From Bacteroidaceae bacterium (GTDB lineage Bacteria > Bacteroidota > Bacteroidia > Bacteroidales > Bacteroidaceae), in assembly GCA_017651505.1 (NCBI GenBank), contig JAGCCV010000018.1, forward strand, positions 1 to 32,102: a stretch of 32,102 nucleotides of DNA, given 5' to 3'. Shown here piece after piece: positions 7,377-16,905 of the stretch. The notes under the pieces were generated by a model that searched no databases, had not been told where the DNA came from, and was given only the letters and a program-made list of their open reading frames with translations. The number at the start of each line of letters is the position of its first letter. The first letter of the stretch is position 1. The translations under genes and the position numbers were made by a program.

Positions 7377-7868
7377 CTATTTCCTGATTAGCTCTTGCTG
7401 CTCGGTGGTCTTCAGTTGGCGTGACAAGCTGTCTTTCGTTTGCGACTCACCATTCTCAGTGTCATCACCCAGTGCCATTGAGGGTGAGGTGATTTGTTGA
7501 CCGATGGTGTCGTTCACCGCCATCTGATGATGGTCTTGCAACAAGGTGCGTTCGGCGAGGTTTCCCAAAGCCAGCAACATCGTCACCGCAGCAGCTGCCT
7601 TTGCGATAGGAGCCAACCTACTGAAGATGGATACGCTCTTGGCCTTTACCGCAGTTGTTTCAACCTTATTGAGTAAATGCTCATCGAAATCTTCACCTAA
7701 GTGGTCTTCCTGCATGAACTTCTCATACATAAACAAGTCTTTGTAGCGCAACAGGTGCTGAGGTATATGGTTGCCACTGAAGAAGAGGCGTAACTGCCTT
7801 TCTTCCTCAACGGTGGTCTTGCAATCCCAATACCGTTGCAAAAGTTGTTCAATTTGTTGAGCGTTCAT
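7377..7868 (-). CDS. Putative anti-sigma factor (single-pass membrane protein)
   Basis: Probable inner-membrane regulator of the ECF sigma factor encoded just before it. The N-terminal half (about 1-80) is a charged helical cytoplasmic region (NAQQIEQLLQRYWDCKTTVE), followed by one hydrophobic segment near residues 83-103 (IAKAAAAVTMLLALGNLA) and a short polar tail of about 55 residues. No conserved catalytic or zinc motif was seen, so the role rests on position: its start overlaps the end of the sigma gene by about 20 nt, a common sigma/anti-sigma layout. The ATG at 7868 is preferred; one two codons earlier (7874) is also possible. Sequence alone would only support a small membrane protein. 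Confidence 0.65.
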   Translation of the reverse strand: MNAQQIEQLLQRYWDCKTTVEEERQLRLFFSGNHIPQHLLRYKDLFMYEKFMQEDHLGEDFDEHLLNKVETTAVKAKSVSIFSRLAPIAKAAAAVTMLLALGNLAERTLLQDHHQMAVNDTIGQQITSPSMALGDDTENGESQTKDSLSRQLKTTEQQELIRK

Positions 7869-8367
7869 AAGCATCCAATCTTAAAAACCCTTGCTTCACT
7901 TTCTGCCTGGCCCTGAACAGGTTAATCTTCACTTGTTCTTCAGTGGTGTCCAGCGCTTGGGCAATTTCCTTATAGCTCTTTTCCTCGATGTCGCGCATCT
8001 GCATGATTCTGCGTTGCTTTTCAGGCAACCCTTCTATCAGCCTATGCACCCACATGAGGCGTTCTTTTTGCTCCAGTTTTTCGTGCGGATTGGCATCATC
8101 TTGTGTCCGGTCATGTTGCTCGGTCAGTTCCTCTGTTTTGGCATCCATTTTCTCGCGCAGATCAATGGCGAGGTTCTTGGTCAGTGTGAGACTATACGCC
8201 TCAATAGATTCCAGTGAGTTCCATTCCTCTCTTTTGTTCCAGACCTTGATGAGCGTTTCCTGAACAATATCCTCTGCCTCTGCCCTGTCGAACGTAATGC
8301 GTAGCGCGACGCGAAAGAGCTTATCCTTCAGCGGAAGAATATCGTCACGAAAACTGATTTCTTTCAT
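7849..8367 (-). CDS. ECF-family RNA polymerase sigma factor
   Basis: Directs RNA polymerase to a small regulon, usually for envelope stress. Region 2 lies at about residues 10-80 (FRVALRITFDRAEAEDIVQE then TLIKVWNKREEW). Region 4 is at about 112-165 (LPEKQRRIMQMRDIEEKSYK then EIAQALDTTEEQVKINLFRA, the helix-turn-helix). The 172-residue length is standard. The gene overlaps the putative anti-sigma gene downstream and lies 56 nt after argB. A GTAAC-N16-CGTCTA element in that gap resembles an ECF-type autoregulatory promoter. The signal it answers to cannot be deduced. Confidence 0.93.
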   Translation of the reverse strand: MKEISFRDDILPLKDKLFRVALRITFDRAEAEDIVQETLIKVWNKREEWNSLESIEAYSLTLTKNLAIDLREKMDAKTEELTEQHDRTQDDANPHEKLEQKERLMWVHRLIEGLPEKQRRIMQMRDIEEKSYKEIAQALDTTEEQVKINLFRARQKVKQGFLRLDAYERSTN

Positions 8368-8380
8368 CTCTTCATTAATA

Positions 8381-8407
8381 TAGACGGATGAAACCGTGAA
8401 AAGTTAC
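8381..8407 (-). promoter_or_regulatory. Putative ECF-type autoregulatory promoter of the sigma gene
   Basis: On the minus strand GTAAC (8407-8403), 16 bp, then CGTCTA (8386-8381), which fits the general ECF pattern of an AAC-containing -35 and a CGTC -10. The predicted start near 8374 leaves only about 7 nt before the ATG, so the assignment is tentative. Confidence 0.45.
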
Positions 8408-8423
8408 ACTTTCTCTCAAAAAA

Positions 8424-9194
8424 TTATCTGATTTTTGTTCCTTGACGTCCATCAATGGCATTGGCTGCAGTGATAATTACCTCTTTTACACCTGCATCGA
8501 TGGCTTGAAAAGCATTTTCAAGTTTGGGTATCATGCCTCCTTGTATCACACCTTGCTCCACCAACTCGGTAAATTGTTGGCGGTTGATATTGGCTATCAC
8601 ACTGTTGTCATCAGCCTCATCGCTCAGCACGCCTTTCTTTTCGAAGCAATAGATGAGGGTCACATCGAAATAGGGGGCAAGGCCTTTAGCAGTCTCGCCA
8701 GCAATGGTATCAGCATTGGTGTTGAGGATGTTGCCTTTGCCATCATGGGTGAGGGGAGCCATCACAGGAATGATGCCAGATTGAATCAAAGTGGCTAATC
8801 GTTCGCCATCCACCTGCTTAACATCACCCACAAAGCCATAGTCGATATCTTTTACCGGACGTATATCGGAGAGGATGACATTCATGTCGGCCCCCGTAAG
8901 ACCTACTGCGTTAATGCCCCTGGCTTGTAATCCTGCCACAATGTTTTTATTGACCAAGCCACCATAGACCATTGTCACTACCCTTAACATGTCGGCATCA
9001 GTGATGCGGCGCCCATTCACCATCTTGCTCTCTATGCCTAATTGCGAAGCCATCTTAGTGGCTGATCGTCCTCCACCATGCACCAGAACCTTGGGACCAT
9101 CAATGGCAGCAAAGTCGTTGAGCAGCTTCTGCAGACTGGTTTCTTCTTCAACAATTTTACCACCAACTTTAATAACCGTCAACTTTGCTTTCAT
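8424..9194 (-). CDS. argB: Acetylglutamate kinase
   Basis: Phosphorylates N-acetyl-L-glutamate with ATP, the second step of arginine biosynthesis. In some Bacteroidetes the pathway runs on N-succinylated intermediates, so the acyl group is uncertain here. Amino-acid-kinase fold features: KVGGK at 9-13, HGGGR at 39-43 for substrate and phosphate binding, GRRITDADMLRVV about 60-72, NTNADTIAGETA about 157-168, and a GMIPKLENA segment with the conserved lysine. Length 256 residues suits the short, non-hexameric form; no N-terminal helix extension is present. It follows speA by 27 nt on the same strand, so one transcript probably carries an arginine-making and an arginine-using enzyme. Confidence 0.95.
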   Translation of the reverse strand: MKAKLTVIKVGGKIVEEETSLQKLLNDFAAIDGPKVLVHGGGRSATKMASQLGIESKMVNGRRITDADMLRVVTMVYGGLVNKNIVAGLQARGINAVGLTGADMNVILSDIRPVKDIDYGFVGDVKQVDGERLATLIQSGIIPVMAPLTHDGKGNILNTNADTIAGETAKGLAPYFDVTLIYCFEKKGVLSDEADDNSVIANINRQQFTELVEQGVIQGGMIPKLENAFQAIDAGVKEVIITAANAIDGRQGTKIR

Positions 9195-9221
9195 ATCAAG
9201 CCACCTTTCTTATCTAATCTA

Positions 9222-11114
9222 TTATTCCAAATAAGTGTATCCATAAAGACCAGAACGATAATTGGACAGGAACTCCTTGCCCTCATCTACCGTAATCTTG
9301 CCTTCCTTCACCGACTTACTTACCCAGGTCTCCAAGGTGCGTACCAGCTTCTTAGCGCTGAACTGCACATAGTCAAGCACTTCGGCCACCGTCTCACCAT
9401 CAATTACCTGGTCAATGGTATAGCCCTTCTCATCTACAGAAATATGCACGGCATTGGTGTCCCCGAACAGGTTGTGCATATCACCCAGAATCTCCTGATA
9501 GGCACCTACGAGGAATACGCCCAAGTAATAATGCTCTTTCTGCTTCAGAGAATGCACTGGCAGATAGTTGGAAACACTGCGGGTGGTGATAAAGCTGGCA
9601 ATTTTGCCATCAGAGTCACAGGTTATGTCTTGAAGTGTTGCCTCCTTGTCGGGCTTCTCGTCCAGGCGTTGTAAAGGCATAATGGGGAATATCTGGTCGA
9701 TAGACCAAGAATCAGGCAGTGACTGGAACAACGAGAAGTTACAGAAATATTTATCCGCCAACAATTTGGGTAATCCACGCAACTCATCAGGCGTATGCTT
9801 GAGGTTCTGAGCTATATGATTCACCTCACGCATGACACTCCAATAAAGACACTCGATCTGAGCGCGGGTCTGTAAATCAACCAGTCCATGACTGAATAGA
9901 TTTAATGACTCATCACGAATCTGCTCGGCATCGTGGAATGCCTCCAACATAGTGTTCTGGTTCAGCTTGTCCCAAATGGTATAAAGTTCACGTACCAGCT
10001 CATGGTCTTCAGGTTTGATATCTATATCATCATCCCATTCTGGTAAATGTGCCGTCTCCAATACATCGAAAATCAGTACGGAGTGATAAGCCGACAGGGC
10101 GCGGCCACTCTCAGTAATGATGTTTGGATGCGGAATGTTATTCTTGTCGCTGATATCAACTAATGTAGAGATAGCATCGTTCACATATTCCTGAATGGAA
10201 TAGTTCACGCTGCCTTCGTTGGATCCCGAACGGGTACCATCGTAATCAACGCCTAAGCCACCACCTATATCTACAAATTCGACATTGAATCCCAGATGAT
10301 GCAGCTGAACATAGAATTGTGAAGACTCTACCAACGCACGTTGAATATGGCGTATTTTCGTTACCTGGCTGCCAATGTGGAAATGAATCAGTTTGAGGCA
10401 ATCTTCCATCTTCTTCTCCTTCAGGAAGTCGAGTGCCTCCAGCAACTCGCTGGAGGTTAAACCAAACTTGCTGGCATCACCGCCACTTTGCTCCCACTTG
10501 CCACTGCCTGAAGTAGCCAACTTGATGCGGATACCTATGTTGGGACGCATATCCAGTTTTTTGGCTATCTTAGCAATCAGTCGCAATTCATTCATTTTCT
10601 CCACCACTAGGAAGATACGTTTGCCCATCTTTTGTGCCAGCAGGGCCAGTTCGATGTAGCTTTCATCTTTATATCCGTTGCAGATAATCAACGAGTCTGA
10701 GTCCATGTTGGTAGCTATTACGGCATGTAACTCGGGTTTAGAACCAGCCTCCAGTCCAAGGTTGTATTTCTTGCCATGGCTTACAACCTCTTCCACCACA
10801 GGTCTCATTTGGTTCACCTTGATAGGGTATATGATAAAGTTTTGGGCTTTATAGTTGTATTCTTCTGATGCCCGTTTAAAACAATGTGAAATCTTTTCGA
10901 TGCGGTTGTCAAGGATGTCAGGGAAACGCACCAGCATGGGAGCCGTTACGTCGCGCAAAGCCAGTTCGTCCACCAGCTCTCTCAAATCGACCTCAACGCC
11001 GTCTTTCAACGGAGTAACCACCACATGACCTTTGTCATTGATACCAAAGTACGAAGCTCCCCACCCTTTAATATTGTAGAGTTCTTCAGAATCTTCAATA
11101 CGCCATTTTCTCAT
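9222..11114 (-). CDS. speA: Biosynthetic arginine decarboxylase
   Basis: PLP enzyme converting arginine to agmatine, the entry to putrescine and spermidine synthesis in Bacteroidales. It begins with the SpeA-specific WRIEDSEELYNIKGWGASYF. Lys99 in YPIKVNQ is the expected PLP Schiff-base lysine, and DIGGGLGVDYDGTRS is the phosphate-binding glycine loop. ESGRALSAYHSVL follows, and the C-terminal region contains GVFLVGAYQEILGDMHNLFG with the partner-site aspartate region. Length 630 residues matches SpeA rather than the shorter diaminopimelate or ornithine decarboxylases. It is the first gene before argB; a -7 box (TACTTTTG) lies about 46 nt upstream of the ATG. Confidence 0.95.
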   Translation of the reverse strand: MRKWRIEDSEELYNIKGWGASYFGINDKGHVVVTPLKDGVEVDLRELVDELALRDVTAPMLVRFPDILDNRIEKISHCFKRASEEYNYKAQNFIIYPIKVNQMRPVVEEVVSHGKKYNLGLEAGSKPELHAVIATNMDSDSLIICNGYKDESYIELALLAQKMGKRIFLVVEKMNELRLIAKIAKKLDMRPNIGIRIKLATSGSGKWEQSGGDASKFGLTSSELLEALDFLKEKKMEDCLKLIHFHIGSQVTKIRHIQRALVESSQFYVQLHHLGFNVEFVDIGGGLGVDYDGTRSGSNEGSVNYSIQEYVNDAISTLVDISDKNNIPHPNIITESGRALSAYHSVLIFDVLETAHLPEWDDDIDIKPEDHELVRELYTIWDKLNQNTMLEAFHDAEQIRDESLNLFSHGLVDLQTRAQIECLYWSVMREVNHIAQNLKHTPDELRGLPKLLADKYFCNFSLFQSLPDSWSIDQIFPIMPLQRLDEKPDKEATLQDITCDSDGKIASFITTRSVSNYLPVHSLKQKEHYYLGVFLVGAYQEILGDMHNLFGDTNAVHISVDEKGYTIDQVIDGETVAEVLDYVQFSAKKLVRTLETWVSKSVKEGKITVDEGKEFLSNYRSGLYGYTYLE

Positions 11115-11159
11115 TTCTCTGTTATATCACTAATTAGGTTATAAAAAAGGTTTGGTTGA

Positions 11160-11167
11160 CAAAAGTA
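11160..11167 (-). promoter_or_regulatory. Possible -7 box for speA-argB
   Basis: TACTTTTG on the minus strand matches TAnnTTTG. No clear -33 TTTG was found at the right distance, so support is partial. Confidence 0.35.
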
Positions 11168-11196
11168 ATCAATAAAATCCATTTAATATCCTATTT

Positions 11197-11229
11197 CTTG
11201 GAAAATTCATTGTAAAACAACTATATTTG
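11197..11229 (+). promoter_or_regulatory. Probable promoter for the small ORF and SGNH esterase
   Basis: CTTG (11197-11200, one mismatch to TTTG), 21 bp, TATATTTG (11222-11229). The predicted start near 11236 gives a leader of about 170 nt before the esterase ATG. Confidence 0.45.
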
Positions 11230-11285
11230 TGAAAAATAAAGGTCTTATGCGGAAGTACAAGATTGAGATATGGCTAATTCATTAG

Positions 11286-11393
11286 ATGTTGAGTGCAATG
11301 CATATTGACGAATACTCACGGTTGGTAACGGATTCAGAGGTGGTGAAGGCGGTGATAGATTCGCTAAAGAGTTTTGTTTTATTGAGTGATTGA
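11286..11393 (+). CDS. Possible 35-residue small protein upstream of the SGNH esterase
   Basis: An ATG frame ending in TGA 15 nt before the esterase ATG. The peptide (central part EYSRLVTDSEVVKAVIDSLK) looks like one amphipathic helix and uses codons like those of nearby genes. It lies entirely in the leader predicted from the 11197-11229 promoter. An internal ATG at 11298 would give 31 residues. No family is recognised; it may be a leader peptide, a true small protein or chance. Confidence 0.3.
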   Translation: MLSAMHIDEYSRLVTDSEVVKAVIDSLKSFVLLSD

Positions 11394-11408
11394 TAATTAT
11401 TATATACT

Positions 11409-12857
11409 ATGAAAAAGTTTTTAGGACTGGTGGTACTGGCTCTGATGATAGGAGTCGAGACAGAAGCTAAGGTGAAGTTGCCACACCTATTAGGTGACAA
11501 CATGGTATTACAACAGAATAGCAATGCCCGCCTGTGGGGATGGGCTGATGGCGGTAAGACGGTGAAAGTGACGGTTTCTTGGAGCAACGATACCTATACA
11601 ACTAAGGCGGATGCACAAGGTAAGTGGAAGGTGTCTGTGAAAACGCCGGCAGCCTCATTTACTCCATTGAGTATCACCTTCGATGATGGCGACAAGACCA
11701 CCATAAGTAATGTGCTTAGTGGTGAGGTATGGGTATGTGCGGGGCAGAGCAATATGGAAATGCCCATCAAAGGATTTAACGAATGCCCTGTGGATGATTA
11801 TAACCATGTGGTGGCAGATGCAGTCAACTCTTCCGGTATTCGTCATGCCAAAATACCAAGCATTATGCGTATGAAACCGCAAGAGGATGCCAAGACTGAG
11901 TGGATTGATTGTAATCCCAATACTGTTTCTGAATTTAGTGCTACTGGCTATTTCTTTGCTCGCATGGTGAGTCGTACCTTAAATATACCAGTAGGACTTA
12001 TCGAGGCAAACAAGGGCGGCAGTCGTGTGGAGAGCTGGCTCAATGAAGAAAACTTACGCAAATATACAGATGAGTCACTCGACTCATTGGAGAATGTCAA
12101 GAAGTATCCGATGGATTATATGCGTCCTTTGGTATGGGGCAATGCTACATTCCATCCCATATTAAACTATACGGTGAAAGGCATTTTGTTTTATCAGGGC
12201 TGCTCAAATGTAGATGATCATCGTGCCCAATATGCTGAGCGCCTGTCACTTTTGGCCAAACAATGGCGCGAACAGTTTGATTTGGGTGAGATACCGTTCT
12301 ATTATGTAGAGATTGCGCCGTTCTTCCAAGGTGATGTTAACAATACTAACTCCGCTTTATTGCGCGAGCAGCAGTACAAGGCGTTGAGTCTGATACCCAA
12401 CAGTGATATGGTTTGCACCAACGATGCTGTTTATCCCAGTGAGACACACAATATCCATCCTGCTCAAAAACAAAAGGTGGGTGAGCGCTTGGCTTTTATC
12501 GCACTGAACGAGACCTATGGTATGAAGGCTTTCCGTTGCAAGAGTCCTTCGTTCAAGAGTATGGAGGTGAAAGATCATCAAGTAAGACTGTTGTTCAATG
12601 ACACCTATTTGGGCTTTACACGTCAGTATGGTTTTGAGGGCTTCGAGATTGCTGGTGCTGACAAAGTGTTCCACAAGGCTAACCAATCTCAATCCCAGTA
12701 TTCATGGTTTACAGGCGAGCTAAGTATTACCATCTCTTCAGATGAGGTGCCTAACCCAGTGGCCGTGCGCTACTGTTTCCGTAACTTCCAGTTGGGCAAT
12801 GTGGCGAATATGGCAGGCCTGCCACTTATTCCTTTCCGTACGGACGATTGGGACTAA
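11409..12857 (+). CDS. Secreted SGNH-family acetylesterase (sialate O-acetylesterase-like)
   Basis: Hydrolyses O-acetyl esters on sugars. It resembles the sialate 9-O-acetylesterase (SASA) family, whose Bacteroidetes members also include xylan acetylesterases, so the natural sugar is open. A signal peptide (about 1-20) is followed by a beta-sandwich-like region (LPHLLGDNMVLQQNSNARLW) and the catalytic domain. Ser114 in GQSNM is the nucleophile, ANKGGSRVESW carries the oxyanion Gly, YQGCSNVDDH corresponds to the conserved block III, and HNIHPAQKQKVGERLA supplies the catalytic His. Length 482 residues is normal. It stands alone on the plus strand between divergent speA and convergent aroK, whose stops are only 5 nt apart. 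An export signal without a lipobox suggests a periplasmic enzyme. Confidence 0.88.
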   Translation: MKKFLGLVVLALMIGVETEAKVKLPHLLGDNMVLQQNSNARLWGWADGGKTVKVTVSWSNDTYTTKADAQGKWKVSVKTPAASFTPLSITFDDGDKTTISNVLSGEVWVCAGQSNMEMPIKGFNECPVDDYNHVVADAVNSSGIRHAKIPSIMRMKPQEDAKTEWIDCNPNTVSEFSATGYFFARMVSRTLNIPVGLIEANKGGSRVESWLNEENLRKYTDESLDSLENVKKYPMDYMRPLVWGNATFHPILNYTVKGILFYQGCSNVDDHRAQYAERLSLLAKQWREQFDLGEIPFYYVEIAPFFQGDVNNTNSALLREQQYKALSLIPNSDMVCTNDAVYPSETHNIHPAQKQKVGERLAFIALNETYGMKAFRCKSPSFKSMEVKDHQVRLLFNDTYLGFTRQYGFEGFEIAGADKVFHKANQSQSQYSWFTGELSITISSDEVPNPVAVRYCFRNFQLGNVANMAGLPLIPFRTDDWD

Positions 12858-12862
12858 TAGAA

Positions 12863-13390
12863 CTATAGTCCAAGCAATTGACGCAGTTCTTCAATTGATT
12901 TGTCTATCTGGTGGCGGCTCTCCAATCGGTTGCTGTCAAAGACGTAGGTGGCCTGACTATAGAACTGCTCACGATTGGCCAGCTGTTCGGTGATGTACTG
13001 CCTCATCTCTTCATCGGTCTTGTTCATCAGCAATGGACGCTTGGCTTTGCCTATCTGCAAGCGATTAAAGAGGGTTTCGATATCAGCCTTCATATATACC
13101 GTCTGGCCATGCTGGTTCATGTAGGCCACATTGTCGAAAAAGCAGGCAGTGCCACCACCGGTGGCTATCATCACGTTTTCGAATTCGCCCACCTCATGCA
13201 GCATCTTGCGTTCCATCTCGCGAAATGCCTCCTCGCCCAATTCGGCGAAAATCTGCTTTACAGTTTTGTGGAAACGCCCCTCGATATACCAGTCCATGTC
13301 GATGAACTGCAATCCCATCTTCAAGGCAAAAGCCCTGCCTAAGGTGGTCTTGCCTGAGCACATGTATCCAATGAGAAATATTCTTATCAT
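12863..13390 (-). CDS. aroK: Shikimate kinase
   Basis: Transfers phosphate from ATP to shikimate in the chorismate pathway. Walker A is GYMCSGKTT (8-16). The shikimate-binding Asp is in FIDMDWYIE (about 29-36). FREMERKML contains the binding Arg, and the GGG loop is ATGGGTACF. The lid region holds RPLL, and the C-terminal adenine-side Arg region is present. Length 175 residues is typical. The ATG at 13388-13390 gives the phosphate-binding fold at once. It converges tail to tail with the esterase gene and diverges from the RNase H gene, so it is probably monocistronic; no clear consensus promoter was seen. Confidence 0.95.
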   Translation of the reverse strand: MIRIFLIGYMCSGKTTLGRAFALKMGLQFIDMDWYIEGRFHKTVKQIFAELGEEAFREMERKMLHEVGEFENVMIATGGGTACFFDNVAYMNQHGQTVYMKADIETLFNRLQIGKAKRPLLMNKTDEEMRQYITEQLANREQFYSQATYVFDSNRLESRHQIDKSIEELRQLLGL

Positions 13391-13497
13391 GCCCTTCAGC
13401 TTTCAATGCTTTGTTAATTATTTGGGTGTAAAGTTAGCGATATATTTTTGTTTTGTGTATCTTCGCAGCGAAAAGTTATCCTTCGACGGCAATAATA

Positions 13498-14196
13498 ATG
13501 AGCAAACGACAAAAATATTATGTGGTGTGGCGGGGCGTGGAACCTGGCATCTATCTCACGTGGGAAGAATGCAAGCGTCAGGTAAAGGGCTTTTCGGCGG
13601 CTAAATACAAGGCTTTTGATACCGAGGCCGAGGCGGTGGCAGCTTATACCGACCCTGATTATAAGTTGGGTAAGCACGACGAGGCTGACATGTCCGGTCA
13701 TGATACTGTGACTAAGAAGGCTGCCAGGGTGGAGGTAATGAAGGCCATTCGAGAAGGGAGGGAAGAACTGGTTGGCAAGGCTGTAGCAAGTGGCTTGCTG
13801 CTTAATGCCCTGGCTGTGGATGCAGCTTGCAGTGGTAATCCTGGTATGATGGAGTACCAAGGGGTATATGTGGCGACGGGGCAACGTATTTTCCATTTCG
13901 GTCCTGTTTTTGGCACAAATAACATCGGTGAGTTTCTGGCCATCGTGCATGCGCTCGCTTATATGAAAAAGAATAATGTCAGCATGCCTATCTATAGCGA
14001 CAGCCGTAATGCCATGAGTTGGATAAAGCAGAAGAAATGCCGTACCAAGCTGGATCGTAATGCAAAGAGTGAAGAGTCGTTTCTGCTCATAGAAAGGGCT
14101 GAAAAATGGTTGCGAGAGAATTCTATAACTGTTCCCATTATCAAATGGGATAAAAACTTATGGGGTGAGACCCCAGCTGACTTTGGGCGTAAGTAA
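13498..14196 (+). CDS. rnhA: Viroplasmin-domain ribonuclease HI
   Basis: Degrades RNA in RNA-DNA hybrids. Residues 1-50 form a caulimovirus viroplasmin-like hybrid-binding domain (KYYVVWRGVEPGIYLTWEEC). A linker follows, then the RNase H fold from about 115 with the acidic residues in AVDAACSGNPG, NNIGEFLAI, YSDSRNAMSW and the final PADFGRK. The full carboxylate set is visible. The ATG at 13498 is chosen over one 45 nt upstream because the domain begins directly there and relatives start MSK/MAK. Length 232 residues. A GTGTATCTTCGCAG stretch at 13455-13468 resembles a Bacteroidetes -7 region. An unrelated RNase HII (rnhB) lies at 18103-18702. Confidence 0.92.
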   Translation: MSKRQKYYVVWRGVEPGIYLTWEECKRQVKGFSAAKYKAFDTEAEAVAAYTDPDYKLGKHDEADMSGHDTVTKKAARVEVMKAIREGREELVGKAVASGLLLNALAVDAACSGNPGMMEYQGVYVATGQRIFHFGPVFGTNNIGEFLAIVHALAYMKKNNVSMPIYSDSRNAMSWIKQKKCRTKLDRNAKSEESFLLIERAEKWLRENSITVPIIKWDKNLWGETPADFGRK

Positions 14197-14300
14197 CATA
14201 TTCCCTTTTCTGTCAATCGTGATGGTAGTGCCTATGGGGTTCGGGGAGCAATTATTGATTGAGAAAAGGCTGATAAAATGATATAGTTGTAATGAAATAG

Positions 14301-14326
14301 AAAGAGGGTGCCTTAGCGCCCTCTTT
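14301..14326. terminator. Bidirectional terminator between rnhA and the esterase operon
   Basis: 14301-14311 pairs with 14316-14326 (11 bp with one G-U, 4-nt loop). Downstream it is T-rich on the plus strand (TTTTCGTTTT) and moderately so on the minus strand. It starts 5 nt after the carboxylesterase stop. Confidence 0.75.
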
Positions 14327-14331
14327 TCGTT

Positions 14332-15692
14332 TTACTCGATATCAAACACGAAAGTGAAATCGGTTTCGGGATCGTAAGGTTTCCAATCATTGCTGTCAGA
14401 AGCATTGGGGTTGCCTGTCTTGGCAAAGTTGGTCCATGCATTAGTCATCTTGTCCGCTAACTGGTAGTCAGCTTCCGTAAATGGACGCCAAGCACGGTCA
14501 AGGGTGTGAAACATGAACCACAGCTCTGACGAGTGGAAAGAACCGGCATTGTCGCCAGGCAATGGTCGAGCAAACAAGTAAGTATAAACCGGTTGTTTGT
14601 GCTGCTTCTTTCGCTCAGTGGCAAAACGTTGGATACCTGCTCCCATAGTGGGGTTGTCATTGGCACAATAGCCAATCATGTAAGGTACATTGGCGATGGT
14701 GCCATCGAAAGTGGCAGCAGTAAAGCCGTATGGGATGTTCACGCTGTCATAATGTGGGCGGAAACGCAATTGCTGAGGCTTGCTGTTGAAGATTTCCATC
14801 AGCTCCTCGGCACTGGCTGCACGCATCTTTGGTACATCGGTCAAGCCATTCTCGTCCATAAGAGCTTTACAATCAACGGCAAATTCAGTCAGTGATTGCT
14901 CAGGCAATACCTGCTCGTCGATGCCGCCTCCACTCTGAATGATGGCATGACTGATGAGTTTCTTAGACAAGGGGGACATCACTAAGTTCTTGATGCTGGC
15001 AGCACCTGCGCTCTGTCCGAGAATGGTAATATTGGTAGGGTCACCACCAAACTGAGCAATGTTGTTTTTAATCCATTTCAGGGCAGCAATCTGGTCGAGT
15101 GTACCATAGTTACCAGGAGCGTTCTTAGCATCTTCAGCTATCAAGTCTGGATGAGCCAAGAAGCCGAAAATGCCCACACGGTAATTGATAGTGACCAAGA
15201 TAACGTCACGTTTAGCCCATGCATCGCCGTCCATTGTTATCTCATACCCATAACCGTGGTCGTAGGCACCACCATGAATCCACATGGCTACAGGTAGCTT
15301 CTTATCGGGTTGGCCAACTGCACTGGCTGGAGTCCAGATGTTCAGGTAAAGGCAATCTTCACTGAACTTTGGATCACCATTGGCATAGAACTCTTTGTAA
15401 TAGAAATCGCCCGTGGCTTTGCCACTGTTCTGCATGGCAGCCGCTCCCCATTGGTCGGCCACCTTTACGCCCTCCCATGGAGTGACGGGTTGTGGCGCTT
15501 TCCATCGCAGGTCGCCCACAGGGGCAGCAGCGTAGGGGACACCTTTATACACGATCACGTCAGGGTCGTTGGATATTGCACCTTGAATCCGCCCGCCCTC
15601 AATGTTGAGGATGGGGTTATTAACAGACTGCTGGCTTGAGCAAGAAGCCAAAGCCAGCAGTGTTATTGCCAAAAAATGGAGTTTCATATTCA

Positions 15693-15693
<1 letters not shown>
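14332..15693 (-). CDS. Type-B carboxylesterase, lipoprotein
   Basis: Alpha/beta-hydrolase of the carboxylesterase/cholinesterase family that cleaves carboxylic esters. A lipoprotein signal (ITLLALASC, lipid Cys near residue 18) places it on an outer or surface membrane. Visible blocks are GRIQGAI, VYKGVPYAAAPVGDLRWK, SEDCLYLNIWTP, the oxyanion loop WIHGGAYDHG, the nucleophile elbow GQSAGAAS, and a His in GSFHSSELWFMF. The catalytic acid was not assigned with confidence: the usual acidic block reads YCANDNPTMG. At 453 residues it is shorter than the family's usual 500-550. Its ATG overlaps the preceding stop by one base (TAATG), implying translational coupling. It is the last gene of a three-esterase operon. 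Confidence 0.88.
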
Positions 15694-16889
<1,196 letters not shown>

Positions 16890-16905
16890 TTATTTAAATG
16901 ATTGA

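Noticed and set aside
12849-12869. Small inverted repeat (GGACTA/TAGTCC) over the converging stops of the SGNH esterase and aroK
   Set aside because: Six-bp stem without a T run; could be chance and gives no clear terminator.
13414-13950. 178-codon minus-strand frame opposite rnhA
   Set aside because: Antisense to the viroplasmin-RNase H gene, whose catalytic residues are all present; composition looks non-coding.
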